Assembly: GCA_018894105.1 (NCBI GenBank)
Contig: CM032120.1
Coordinates: forward strand, 26,000,710 to 26,064,709
Origin: Jacaranda mimosifolia
Lineage: Eukaryota > Streptophyta > Magnoliopsida > Lamiales > Bignoniaceae
Length of the DNA: 64,000 nucleotides
Reading direction: 5' to 3'
The position numbers and the translations under genes were made by a program. Shown in pieces: positions 39,435-51,479 of the stretch (the first letter of the stretch is position 1; each line of letters begins with the position of its first letter). The notes beneath the pieces are model-generated. The model saw only the letters and a list, made by a program, of their open reading frames with translations, did no database searches and had not been told where the DNA came from.

Positions 39435-42400
39435 TTAATCTGGAACGATGCAGCCCTGTGATGGACGATATTCTTTGTAAGTGTCTGCCACAGCACCAGC
39501 AGTTTCTAGAAGGTCATTCCTCATCCGTGCAATTTTTGACCCCATGTACTCCTTATATGTTGAAACTGAATTAATCAAGTCAAAGAGTTCCTGAGCACAC
39601 AGCTTGACTTCTTCCTCAGTTCGCATAATTGTTTCCTGCAACTCTGCCTTGGACGTCTTCACCAAAGCATGTCAAATTAAAAAGTGGTACATAAAACTTC
39701 CAAAGGAGATCACTTGATAAAGAATTGAATGCCAGAGAAAGAAACATCCTTATAAGAAACACATTTTCTCTGCAAATCCCAGAGATAAAAGCTACTCAAT
39801 AAACAGTTGATGTTGGATCTTACATAACAACAAATGGGCATTACCTTAAAAAATTCTGCTGCTTCTTTTTCAACAGCAGACATTTTCTGAGCCTCCTTGT
39901 CAACTTCCTCTGCCAGTTTTCTAGCTTCTGCTGCGCACCTAGATGCATAGTCATGTGTCTCTTTCCTTATCGCATTTAACTGAGCTTCAACCTACAAAAA
40001 TAAGGCATTTTAAGAAAATTTTCAGATACTATTTGTTCCTAAAGGCATTATGCTACTCTTTTAGGCAGCCTCAAGAGTAGAATGCATATAAAAAAAAAAA
40101 AAAATTATAACTCAATGATATAGCACTAAGCGCTTTGACATCTGTGCCTTCCAACTATTGACCCAATAGATGGCCAAAAGCCATCGACTTGCTTTTGTAC
40201 AATTCAACAGGAGATTCTCAATTAGCATGCCTTCATAAACACACACACACTACATATCTGTATGGAGATCCCTCAATCAGCACACATAGAAAGATTGTCT
40301 CATCCATTTTTTCCTTTACCCCAATATCTGTAATACAGTCTCTATTTCCAAAAGTTGACCACTGAAGAATCATAGTAGTAAAATTATCACAGAGATTAGT
40401 AGTAACAGCAATCTTTCTATTTGTAAGAATTATGAGGCTGCCAAGTCATGAGAAAAGGAAAACCAATAGCTTTTTTATTTTTTAAAGGTCAGAACCTTAA
40501 GACATGAAATATAACCTCTTTATAACTTAGCCCACCATAAAAACAATGGAATCTAATCAGCTAGCAACCAATAAGGAATTGGCACCTTAGCATACAGAAC
40601 AGTAGCGTCCATAACAAGCTTTAAGCTAAGATCTATGAGAAACTGCAAGAACATAAAATCAATCAATCTGGAAAATGCATACCAAAATCATGTGGTAAAC
40701 TTGACTAGTTTAGTCTACAAAACACTACCCTATAATATGTCCATGTAGTCACACCCAAGTTATGCGTCATGATATCAAGCAGATTTTTCACTTGAATCAA
40801 TTTAAAAGGAATCAGGTAAAAAGTAGATAAAAAATACAATGTTCAAGATAAGTACTAGGAAAATTCACGAGACTAGTACTAATGGTAAACCAAGAAGAAG
40901 AGGATGACCTAAAAACAAAACAAGTGAGCTAATTTAGAAAGAACTAGTCTTTGGGTTTAACAGTGAAAATGGCACTTGGTACAATAGAATGAGAGACCAG
41001 GATCCATGTTGACACTACGAAAGTATGGAATAAAGCTTTGGTGAGTGGAGTTGATTTAATGTTGCATGATAAAATACAATCATGTTCTTCTATCCATTGG
41101 CAAAGACACTAGACTCCAGGTGCAGAGGACTAGGGATAGTGGGAGCACATCATGAATCTATTTGAGATTCTTTTAACAGATGACTAATCTCATATTGGAC
41201 TTCAGACAAATAAAGACAAATCTATTGAGTTAGCGAAAGGATGCATGGTAAAAGTCAACTGCTTTACCTCATCAATATGGGATTGCAGGACAACAATTCG
41301 ATTTCGTTTCTCCTCAAGCTTAGCAGCATTCTCACCTGACTGTTGCCGAAGAGAGATCAATTCTTCCAATTTCCCCATTGAGCTTCTTTTTATGTCCTCA
41401 GCAAATGAGACAAGTGCAGGCTTTAGTATTGATTTGTAATCTAATCCCAAGACCTCAGCTGGTGTGGACCCCTTGGCATTCAACTGATATTGAAATCCGT
41501 TTGCAAGCTTTAACCTAGAACCCAATAGGAAAAAGGCAGAGAACTTTAAAAGGGAAGTACCTAAACACCTGGAAAGTATTCATGTCCACCTTATGCAAAG
41601 ATCTTCATTTATTTCCATATTATGATAACTCAGCACCATTACAACCAGACAAAATCAAAATTGCATCTAGAGCACCCCTTTTGCTGATTGTCGAGATAAG
41701 AAAGTAGGATGCTCTCATTCATTTGATCCTTTTTGTTCAACTTGACAAAAAATATCCAATAAACTAGTATGTTCTGCTTTATGTGAATGTCAAAGAGGCA
41801 TGAAGAACAAAGAAAGTCCTCTGTACGTACTTTTTGAATTTACTGATACCACTGCATTAGTCTACGAGAGGATATCTTTATGAGAGAGTGCACAGTGGTA
41901 AAAGAGAGAGAGAAGAGAAAGAAGGGGCTAGATGCATATACGATAAATTAAAAGATTTATAATAAAAATCCATCCTGAAATGAAAAAGGGTTCCAAAAGA
42001 AAACCTGATTTTATCCTTCCCTGCCTTGAGCTTTTTGGATTTTTGGTAGACGGGGAAAGGTTAATAATCTGGATGCATACTTGTGTAATATATGCTAGTA
42101 ATATATATGAAATTTATACAAGAAAAGAAGAAATACAACATAGCAACAGACAAGGTAAGTCTCTTGGAAATGATTCACAATATTTACAAGCATATAACCT
42201 TTGTTTGCCTGACGAATGAAGCATGTATAATAGAAATGGTATATAGGTGTTATTCATTGACTTCAGCAAAAGATGTATTACATGGATGCAACTGTCAATG
42301 TTTTACTAAAATCACACAAATGTTTGCATAAGATGCAGATTAAGAATAACACAATTACCTAAGCATCAGGTATATCAGAACTTCATCTAATATAAAGGGG

Positions 42401-43790
42401 TCTGTGTAACAGAATCAAAAGATGCTCGATGACTGTGTGATTAAAGCAGAACATACTAATCAGCCTCACATTGCAACAACTCAGTGGTTTCAAGTCAAAA
42501 ACACACCAAATCATATGCGTAGTCAATTTTTCTTTAACCGATAAAACACAAATATGAATAACTATGACAACTATGCCAAAAAAAGAAACAAGGAAAAAAA
42601 AAAGAAAGAAAAGAAGAAGAAGCGATAGTAGCAGGTAAAGGAGGTGAACAGAAGAAAAACCTTCTGATAGCTTGATTGCACTCCATCACCAACCGCTCAA
42701 GCTCCTTATACTTATGCCCAATCTCAGAATCAAGCTCCCATATCTTCTCCTCCCAACCATTTCTTGCAGCTTCAGTCTCCTCAATATCCCTCTCCACAGC
42801 ATGCAATTCCCGCTTCATCCTCTCAGCGTCTCTCAGATTAATACCTTGCTCCTCAATCTTCTTCTTCAATTCCTCGTTCTCCTCACAAATCCTCTTCCTG
42901 TCCTCCACCTTTGCCTCTAATGCTTTATCCTTCTCCTCCAGTTTCTTCTGCACCTCCACCAAATGCGCATCTAACTGCTCGATCATAATATGAAACTTCG
43001 AGACGTCCTTCTCCAACACCGCCTTCTCCTGCTCCAGAACCTCCTTTTGACTTGGCCCCCCTTTCAAACCCTCCAATTTTAACTCCAGTTCCTTCACATT
43101 TTCCTCCAAGGCCTTCACATTCTCCTCTACTTTATCCCTCCATTCCCTCATCTCTCTAACACATTGTTCATCTAACGCATCCATGGCCTCGTCATCTCCC
43201 CTAATGTAAAGCAAATAACTATCTATTGTGTACATAAACATTTTATCACCCTCAAAACTCGGCGAGGAGTTCATCATAAAATCTTTGTACTTAATTATCT
43301 GAACAAGCCAGTGAATCACGGCAAGCAAATTAGGCCAGGAATGCGGCGTGCCGGGGGCACGCAGCGCCGATTTGTTCAACTTCAAGGGGCATTTAAGGAA
43401 CTTCAATGCGTGACTGAGATCTTCGTCAATTTTCTGCGAAGCAAATCCAAGGCGGTGGAGTAGAAATTTTAGGGTTTCAGTGATGTCTTTAGCGGAAGGT
43501 AATGGGTGCTTGAGCGTAAATGGGAGAGATTGGGAGGCGAGGTAAGAATTAATAGTGCGGAGTGCAGAGGCTTGGTGGGAGCGGTCGGACATGTTGGGAA
43601 GGGCAGCGGAGGGACGGCCCGTGGATGCGATGGAGGGGCGGCTGCTGCAGAAGCTGGCGTCGGAGTCGCGGCCAGGAACTGGAGTGGAGAGGAACTGCCA
43701 GGGGTCGGCGGAGTTGGTGGGTGTGGGTGGTGGTGGTCGGCGGTCCGGGGCAAGGGATTCCGTAGCGCGGCGGCGACCAGCGGCTCTCAT
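39435..43790 (-). CDS. NDC80: NDC80/HEC1 kinetochore complex subunit
   Basis: This subunit of the NDC80 complex anchors kinetochores to spindle microtubules during chromosome segregation. Four exons join with GT-AG introns: 43790-42661 (phase 2 junction), 41514-41268, 39991-39845 and 39656-39435, giving 581 residues, close to plant NDC80 proteins. The basic, Pro-rich N-terminal tail (MRAAGRRRATES...PPPPTP) is followed by DSDASFCSSRPS, a segment conserved in plant orthologues. The calponin-homology domain then spans about residues 75-190, with KDITETLKFLL, LKCPLKLNKSALRAPGTPHSWP and LAVIHWLVQIIKYKDF. From about residue 215 to the C-terminus the sequence is long coiled coil (KVEENVKALEENVKELELKLEGL and similar), as needed to pair with NUF2. 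The start is the first ATG of the conserved frame. The first exon is GC-rich compared with the rest. Identification is firm; the exon 4 acceptor (GAAG/ACG) is the least certain junction. Confidence 0.95.
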
Positions 43791-43833
43791 CGTCGGAAAT
43801 TGGCTTTTGGATGATGTCCTTCAGATTTTTGCC

Positions 43834-44005
43834 TTCCCGCCTACAATAAGTGAAGAGTTGGGAGGCAGAATTTTTGAATTAGCGGATAATTTGGGGAAGC
43901 CGGTGCCAAGCGGTAATTTCACTCCATTTTCTTAAATCTCGTTGAAAATAAAATTTAAAAAAGGCAAAGCTCTTTTGGGCCTTTTGGCCATTTTAGCTTT
44001 GGGCC
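43834..44005 (-). promoter_or_regulatory. E2F-like and site II motifs upstream of NDC80
   Basis: TTCCCGCC, an E2F-type site, lies at 43834-43841, 44 bp before the start codon. TGGGCC (site II, TCP-binding type) occurs at 43976-43981 and 44000-44005. Such motifs are common in genes of dividing cells, which suits a mitotic gene. Function is inferred from motif only. Confidence 0.4.
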
Positions 44006-44561
44006 TCCAAAATTTGACTTATGTGTTCAGGCTGTTATAAAATTTGAGAATTTAAAGCAATTATCGAATTTTTATATAAATAAAGTGCCCATTAGTGTAA
44101 TATTTTCATAGTAAAATTTAATGTGACTGAAAAATGGATGAATTTATCTAAGGAAATATATCATTCAAACTAGCAAGATATACTGACAAAATATATTAAT
44201 ACATATATATGCACTTGAGATCGTTTAAATTTGAATTTTAAATTTCATCTATATATATATAAAAGTGTTAACCATTGAACCAGTGGATTAGTGGAATAGA
44301 TTATCTTAAAGTTAGATCATCTTAAACTAAGTGTGCTAATTTATTTGCTAGTATTGTCATGTATATAAACTTGCCGTGTGAAGCATGTCCTTGTCGCAAT
44401 TGACCAAATAATAAAGTTATATTTGGTTCTATTTTGAATGTTTGAAGAAAATGAGTTAGAGGAATGCAATAAATATTTGATATTATAATTGAAATAATGT
44501 AAAAAGACCTTATTCTTTGGATGATGGGTCAGGATGAAGATCTCAGTCACCTTATCATATC

Positions 44562-45166
44562 CATGGATTAAAAAATCGGACTGGATCTGCCGGTCGGATC
44601 ATCAATTAGCTGGCGAACGGATTTGGTTTTCTCATAAAATCGAAAAACTCAAAAAAAATCCTATTTTGTTAAAAATCATTCAAACGGGCCAGTCGAACCG
44701 ATGAACCGCTCACGGTTCATTTGAAATGGAGAGATTTTTTCATTTAATTTTTAATGAAATTAATTTTTTATTTTTTATTTTTTTGTCTAAGTACAAAGTT
44801 TGAAGGCTAAAGTACACCTCACAAGCTATTTAAAAGTAAAAAAAAACTTTGGTTTAGAGTTTAAACTTTAAAATTAACTCATATACTCTCAACTTTAAAC
44901 GTTAGACTTAAGATATTTAAATTATCGTGATCATTTATAATATGAATTGTGAAATTTGGATTATGATGTTAAACAATATCATTTAAACTCTTTACGTTTT
45001 ATATTTCGGTATTTTATTAATTTTTAAGTAATATATAATATAAATATATATATATATTGTAATTATGATGTCACGGTTCAATTACGGTCTGACCAACGAT
45101 TGAACCAGTGGATCATGAATCGGTAAGTTTTTCGGTTCAATGAACGGTTCAATTTTTCGAACACTA
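44562..45166. mobile_element. Non-autonomous hAT-like element, 605 bp
   Basis: A perfect 8-bp duplication, ATCATATC, flanks the element (44554-44561 and 45167-45174). The ends CATGGATTAAAAAATCGG and the complement TAGTGTTCGAAAAATTG are weakly inverted. Subterminal regions carry repeated CGGTTCAA/TTGAACCG and GAACGG words in both orientations. It is non-coding. The hAT assignment rests mainly on the 8-bp duplication, since the TIRs are diverged. Confidence 0.65.
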
Positions 45167-45174
45167 ATCATATC

Positions 45175-46143
45175 TTGAACTCGTTATTGTAACGAATTTT
45201 TGAGGATGAGGAATTCTACTGTTTTGAAGAGACAGATTCATCCAACAAATTTTGGTGCGAAGGATAAAGATGAAATGACCATTTTATTTCTATCATGTCT
45301 TTCTTCGTTGTTTATTACACACACACATATATACATATATATTGAAATTATTTTTCATTGTCTTTGAATAGTAAACAATTAATTTAAGTAATTAGTTGGA
45401 GAATATATTGTAAATAAAATTTATGTTTGGTATTCTTTTTTGAGGAAAAAAAAATCATAAAAATATTTTTATATAAAATTTGTTTGATGAATAATTATCA
45501 TATTAAAATATTATTATATATATTTTTATATCAATATAGTAATTAAATAAAATATACTTATATTAAAAATAATTGAAAGATATATCTATATACTTGTAAT
45601 TGGTGTAATGATATTGATAACAAAAAAGAAAAATTGTATCATAAACTCTTTGAATTCAAGATTTTATTTTAGTATGTAAGGATGTTTGGTTGTAATGGAT
45701 GAAAATTAATTTCTTTATATTCAAGAAGAAGACGAAATATGCAAGGAGTGTTTGGATTGTTTTGCCAAAACATAACCAAATATATATTTATTTTCCCTCC
45801 AAAATACTAAAATAAACTTTCTCTAAATACTCTCTCATATTTTTCATTATCTTCCCCACTGTTTCATATATATTTTATTATGATTCTTATAATAAAAAAA
45901 AAAAAAGCAGTCAATTTTATTTTCACAAAAAACAAAAATACCAAAAAAATAATAATAATTTAACCACTATAGTAAAAAATATCTCTCTCCAACAACATAA
46001 ACAAATGTATGAACACTCTTCAAAATAAATTTCTAACTATTCCAAAAAATATAAACAAATATCCATTACATTTCTCAACACAACTTTTACATTCCCCAAC
46101 CATACTCTCAAAATTTATTCTCCCAACACATTATACAAAACAT
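45175..46143. other. AT-rich intergenic DNA left of the MULE
   Basis: No coding potential or repeat boundary recognised. The stretch is very AT-rich with A-runs near 45893-45906. Confidence 0.5.
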
Positions 46144-46152
46144 ATAAAACAA

Positions 46153-46310
46153 GGGTTAACTAGAAAAAAATCTCTAAACCTACTTTCCATTTAGTGTTCA
46201 GTCCCCATTTGAATATTTACACACTAAACTCCCTACTTTTTCACAAAAGTTAGGATTCACTCCCCATATCTTTTAGAAAGACCTATATACTCTTGTAGTT
46301 GGGAAAAACA
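46153..46310. repeat. Left terminal inverted repeat of the MULE
   Basis: Starts GGGTTAACTAG and contains ACTTTCCA, TTCAGTCCCCATTTG and GGATTCACTCCCC. These pair in the same order and near-equal spacing with the reverse complement of the right end (58254 leftward). The match is good over the first 60 bases and patchy beyond. Confidence 0.75.
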
Positions 46311-46849
46311 ACAAAAATACCTGGGAAATGCGTTCTCTCTTGAAGAAGAACACTTTCTTTCTTTTTTTTTTGACTGAAATCGACTTCTCTAAGCGCCAAA
46401 AGAAAAGGGCGCGAAACTGTTCCTCTGCCATTGACGCGAGAAGAAGAAGAAGAAGAAGTGGGAAAAAAAAAAACAAAAAAAGCAACCAAATTTCTGCCAT
46501 TTTTCTGCGACAATGGAAGGAAAAATAGCGGCAACAAAAAGCAAAGTACAAAAAGAAGTGATGAAAAGGAACAAATGTATGTTTTCTGCATTTGAAACTT
46601 CAAATGTTCGTGATTTTTCAGTGTTACACTCATTTCTTGTCTATTTTCTCATGTTTAGGATTTTTATTTATTTTTTAGTCGGTAAACACTTGAACCTATT
46701 TGATATATATATGATTTCTATTGTGAGATGGGAAGTTCTGATTTGTACTTGAAGGTCATGAAAGTTGCACTTCACCTTTTAGGGGTTTATGCTTCTTTTT
46801 AACTGAAATTATATGGTGAAATTATATTATAAAACTATCTGAATGTGGT

Positions 46850-48110
46850 AGTGTGTTATCTGTAGTACAGAACATCCAAGCATGCAGTACACATTAGCAA
46901 AAGTGCAGTATATAATCTGGGTAACCGCAGTACAATGCAATGTGTTATCTGTAGTACAGAACATCTAAGCATGTAGTACACTTTAGTCATAAATGTAGTA
47001 TATAATATGTATAGCTGCAGTACATTTTAGACACATTTTGGAGTACACTTTAGGCAAAAGTGTAGCATAAAATTTCTATAGGTGCAGTAAATTTCATAAA
47101 TAAATGTAGTATAAAACATTCAAACTGGCAGTGCACTTTAGGCATAAGTGTAGTATATAATATGTGTTGCTGCAGTACATTTTAGAAACAAATGTATGTA
47201 GTATAAAGCATTCAAACTTGCAGTACACATTAGGGGAAAGGTAGTATATAATCTGTATAACTGCAGTACATTTTAGGGGCATCTGGAGTACACTTTAGGC
47301 AAAAGTGTTGTATAAAATCTCTGTAGGTGTAGTACATTTCAGAAATAAATGTAGTATAAAATATTCAAACTGATAGTACACTTTAGGCATAAGTGTAGTA
47401 TATAATATGTGTTGCTGCAGTACATTTTAGAAACAAATGTATGTAGTATAAAGCATTCAAGCTTGCAGTATACATTAGGCAAAAGATAGTATATAATCTG
47501 AATAGCTGCAGTACATTTTAGAAGCATCTAGAGTACACTTTAGGCAAAAGTGTAATATAAAATCTCTGTAGGTGCAGTACATTTTAGAAGCAAATGTAGT
47601 ATAAAATATTCAAACTAGCAGTACACTTTAGGCATAAGTGTAGTATAAAATATTCAAACTTACAGTACACATTAGGGAAAATGTAGTATATAATCTGTAT
47701 AACTGCAGTACATTTTAGGGGCATCTGGAGTACACTTTAGGCATAAGTGTATTATATAATATGTGTTGCTGCAGTACATTTTAGAAGCATCTTAGTACAT
47801 AAACATTCAAGCCTGCATTATACATTAACTGAAAATGTAGTACATAATCTTTGCATCTGCAGTACATTTTAGAAGCAACTGAAATATAAAACCTTTAAGC
47901 ATGCAATATACATTAAATGGAACTCTAGTATATAATTTGTGTATCTGCATTATATTTTAGAAGCAACTGTAATATAAAAAATTCAAGCCTGAAGTATAGA
48001 ATAACTGAAAGTTTAGTATATATTATGCGTTTCTAAAGTACATTTTAGAAGCATTTTTAGTACAAAACATTCAAGTTTTTAGTACACTATCTAAAAGGGT
48101 TAGTTTATTA
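46850..48110 (+). repeat. Irregular tandem array in intron 1 of the ULP gene (GCAGTACA/GTAGTATA units)
   Basis: About 1.26 kb built of roughly 45-55-bp units alternating GCAGTACATTTTAGAAGC-like and GTAGTATAAAATATTCAA-like halves, with a longer superperiod. It ends about 35 bp before the exon 2 acceptor at 48144. Repeated 62-residue frames on the minus strand here are artefacts of the array. Confidence 0.85.
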
Positions 48111-49829
48111 TCTGTTTATATACTATTTTTTTTTCTTATTGCAGCAAAGCCAAGACATTGTGAGGTCTGTTCTCATTGCTCCCCCCAATATTTTCAGAGT
48201 AAATTGGAGCTTGTGAAGTCCAAGATTGGGTCCAAACATTTTGATGCATTGAAGAAGACCCTTTTCTATATATACATGGATATGCCTAAGTTAAGTTCAA
48301 GCTTCATTCGGCTTGAAGCTATACTTATGAGGTTTGACCCAAAAAAGCTCTCATTTCATTTAACGGAGGGGGTTGAGGTTCCTTTTTCTGCAGCTGAATT
48401 TTCAATGGTTTTAGGGTTGCAACACGTGGGGCAATTTGTTGATATAACATTGAAGATGAAGTCTTCAACCTTTGACCGCCTTTTTTTCTGGAAAGCTGCA
48501 GAATATAACTAGATCTGAAATAACAAAAAAACTTGAGGAGTATGTATATAAGGATAGTGTGGAGGACTTGAATAATTTTTGTAGGTTGTACATAATTTTT
48601 ATTTTTAATTGTATTCTGTTTCCAACATCTAATTATTGGACTCCACGATTTCTCCTACCATACTTGGACAATTTGTCTAGAGTTGGTTTGTATGCATGGG
48701 GCATAGCTGCATACAGTTTTCTTGTCCAAGATATGAAGAACCATTTAGGAATAGGTGGAGAAAGAAGAAAGAAGTACATTGATGGGTGTACAGTCGACTT
48801 GATGGTAAGTGTTTGCTTCATTTTTCTAATAACATTGATTATATTTATATTCAGGTGAGTATAATTTTTTGATTTATGAATGACAGGCATGGGTTTATGA
48901 ACACATCCCGTCACTGGCTTCACCAGTGAGTTTGTTTGAGTTTCCACGCTTTTACCGGTGGAATGATAGCAAACTCCCACAAAATGTGGAGCAGGAAGAG
49001 AATAAATTGAAGCAAGTTACAATAGATATGGTAATAATTATAATAATTTATTATTTGTTTTTTGTATAATAATTTGAATTTGATAATTATTTCCATTGTA
49101 ATAGGTTGTAGCCCTCAACCCTGCTCTAAAGGAGTTAGAATTTGCATATTTGATCAAGAAATCAGAGGCTGTCAGTACTGCCATCAGTGAAGTCCATGTA
49201 TGTGATCATACAATATATGAAACAATTATTGTAGCGAAAGGTGAAGAAATTAAATCATTGAAAGAAAAAATTGCTTCATTCGAATACATGGTAATGAAGG
49301 AGCAGGGTGAGGAGGAGCATCTAACTGATGAATAGACTGATGGGGTGGAGCTTGAGCAGGAAGCTGGTGAGTATGTGCATGAGGGGGAACTTGATTTGGT
49401 ACATGATGCACAGAAAGAAGGGGATGATTCTGAAGACATATTGGATGAAGAAAGTCGAACCAAACAACGTCATGATCATTTAGATTCCCCCGTACCTTTG
49501 AAGGCAGAACATTATATACTAATTCAAGCGGCTGAGTTCGAGGAATCTGAGATTGAAGTAGCAAATGTCATGTTCTCGATTGTGACAAATGTGCGCAATC
49601 GAGAAGACAGGAAGTCAAAGCAGAAATCTCCAGATTTTGTCAGCCCCCCAAGCACCACACCAACCAAAAGAGCAAGACAAGTGACAAAGACCTATCGTGC
49701 TCGTCCTCGTGCACGAAAAAACAAAGAACAAGAAGAGAAGAAGGTGTTGTACACTACTTAATGTTTTATTTTTTTTGCTATTTGCATTTCATTTGTAAAC
49801 TGTCTATTTGTAATAAATGTTATGATATC

Positions 49830-50320
49830 TTATACTTGATTGGTTGATATTTGTACTTAATGGATGATGTCTTATACTTCATGTTAGTGATACTTACACT
49901 TATGTGCTGATCTTTTCTACTTAAATAGTTGACACTTTATACCTAATGTGCTTGAGTTTTGTACACCATATTAGTGATGTCTGTACTTCATGTGCTTATC
50001 TTTTCTACTTCAACAGTTGACATTTTATACCTATGTGCTTGAGTTTTTTGTACACCATGTTGGTGATATCTATATTTCAAGTGCTGATCTTTTCTAATTC
50101 AACAATTGATACTTTATACCTAATGTGCTTGAATTTTGTACACCATATTGGTGATGTCTGTACTTCATGTGCTTATCTTTTCTACTTCAACAGTTGACAC
50201 TTTATACCTAATGTGCTTGAGTTTTGTACTCCATGTCGGTGATATCTGTACTTCATGTGCTTATCTTTTATACTTCAATAGTTGATACTTTGTACCTATG
50301 TGCTATGTTTTGTACCCCAT
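49830..50320 (+). repeat. 88-bp tandem array in intron 4 of the ULP gene
   Basis: The marker TATACCTAATGTGCTTGA or a close variant starts at 49938, 50026, 50115, 50203 and 50291, giving spacings of 88-89 bp. Units also contain TGTACTTCATGTGC. Here the shared word is in the opposite orientation (TGTACTTC) to the array in intron 1. Confidence 0.85.
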
Positions 50321-51479
50321 GTGGCAGATGAACCACTCCAGGTGGCAGATGAACCAACCATCCCAAAGACTGAAGTGGTCGATCCCTATAAAGGAAGGAC
50401 TGATTATAGAGGTCTTGCTCTTATTCCAGTAGAAGAGCGAGAAGTCATCGACAACTTTGTTAGAAGAGATAATTTGAGGTAACAAAATTTGCTTATTATT
50501 TTTCTGTTGGATAAATTGGTATCTCTACTAACAATTAACAATTGTGTAGGGTGACTGTCTGGGAAGGAGCAAGACAGTTTCTGGATGGAAAAAACTTTTG
50601 TGAGCTCTTATTTGGAAGAAAACTCACTGGTGACATAGTGGACTGTTACATGTCGATATTATGTAGCCCATCTTTCAGCAAAAAGTGTCACCACAAGGTG
50701 TGGTTTACGTCCTCAATAGCGCAAGTATGTGGCAGTTTCCTAACTTAATTTAGTTCACGGTGACAAATGAGTCTAACCATTTGTTTTATACTTCATAGGC
50801 TGATATATTAGACCAACTAGAGGAACGCAACATCAAGGATATTACAGATGAAGAATTTGTGTAGTTGAAGCTTAAACTTAACAACTTCACCTGTACAGAC
50901 TTGGAAGAGTTCACGGTGGATGTTTTAAACGAGTGTCGTTACATAATCCTACCGATTTGCCTGCGCCAGCACTTGTTCTTGGTTGTCCTCGACACCTTGA
51001 CTCGTTCTTTCTTATACATGAATTCAATAATGGCCGCCAGATACAAACCGATAGCTATTGCCATTGTAAGTTTGCTTTCTTTCCCTATGATTTCTTCATA
51101 AAGTAGAGAGTCAACAACTGATCAATATTTTTGTAGGCTTCATTCTATTATCGGTACATGAAGCTTTCATTGGGGAGTCGTGTGGATGAACAAATAAAGC
51201 CAAAAAAAAGCAGGCAGCAAGTGGGTACAGTGGATTGTGGTGTCTATGTATGCCTTTGGGCAGAATGTTTTGCTAGAGACACCCCCGAGTTCTGGAGAGA
51301 TGCTAGAACAATTGAAATTGATTAATATCATGCGAAAATGGCATATACAATATTAAGTCATGAAAATGCCAAGATTTGAATCACTTGTATGTAAATACAT
51401 GTGTAAATTGAAGCATAATTTGTTTATAATATTATTTTGTATGTAAGTGTAATTTTCCATTAATTATTTATAACTCAAA

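Larger units (their letters stand above)
46513..51325 (+). pseudogene. ULP1/SENP-like (C48) cysteine protease gene carried by the MULE, degraded
   Basis: Functional relatives remove SUMO or related modifiers from proteins. About eight exons are inferred: 46513-46576, 48145-48804, 48887-49030, 49105 to about 49741, about 50328-50478, 50550-50724, 50799-51065 and 51137-51325. Most junctions match in phase; the exon 4/5 junction does not and is unresolved. The N-terminal part (FHLTEGVEVPFSAAEFSMVLGL) is DUF1985-like, the domain usual in plant transposon ULPs. The protease domain keeps His (50970-50972, in RQHLFLVVLDT), Asp in the same motif, Gln six residues before Cys, and Cys (51236-51238, TVDCGVYVC). 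Defects: a frameshift at the T7 run 48481-48487, and in-frame TAG codons at 49333-49335 and 50862-50864. Intron 1 (1.57 kb) and intron 4 are filled with tandem repeats. The start ATG is the one whose exon phase fits exon 2. Confidence 0.8.

Noticed and set aside
43506..43935. Plus-strand frames of 102 and 126 residues over NDC80 exon 1
   Set aside because: They are shadows of the GC-rich first exon of NDC80, whose minus-strand product is clearly recognised.
46273..46633. Minus-strand hydrophobic frames of 92-116 residues near the left MULE end
   Set aside because: They are F/L-rich because of T-runs, overlap in several frames, and are antisense to the ULP first exon; no sign of a real membrane protein.
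47094..47527. Two similar 62-residue Cys/Tyr-rich frames on the minus strand
   Set aside because: They are translations of the tandem array in intron 1 of the ULP gene; their similarity follows from the repeats.
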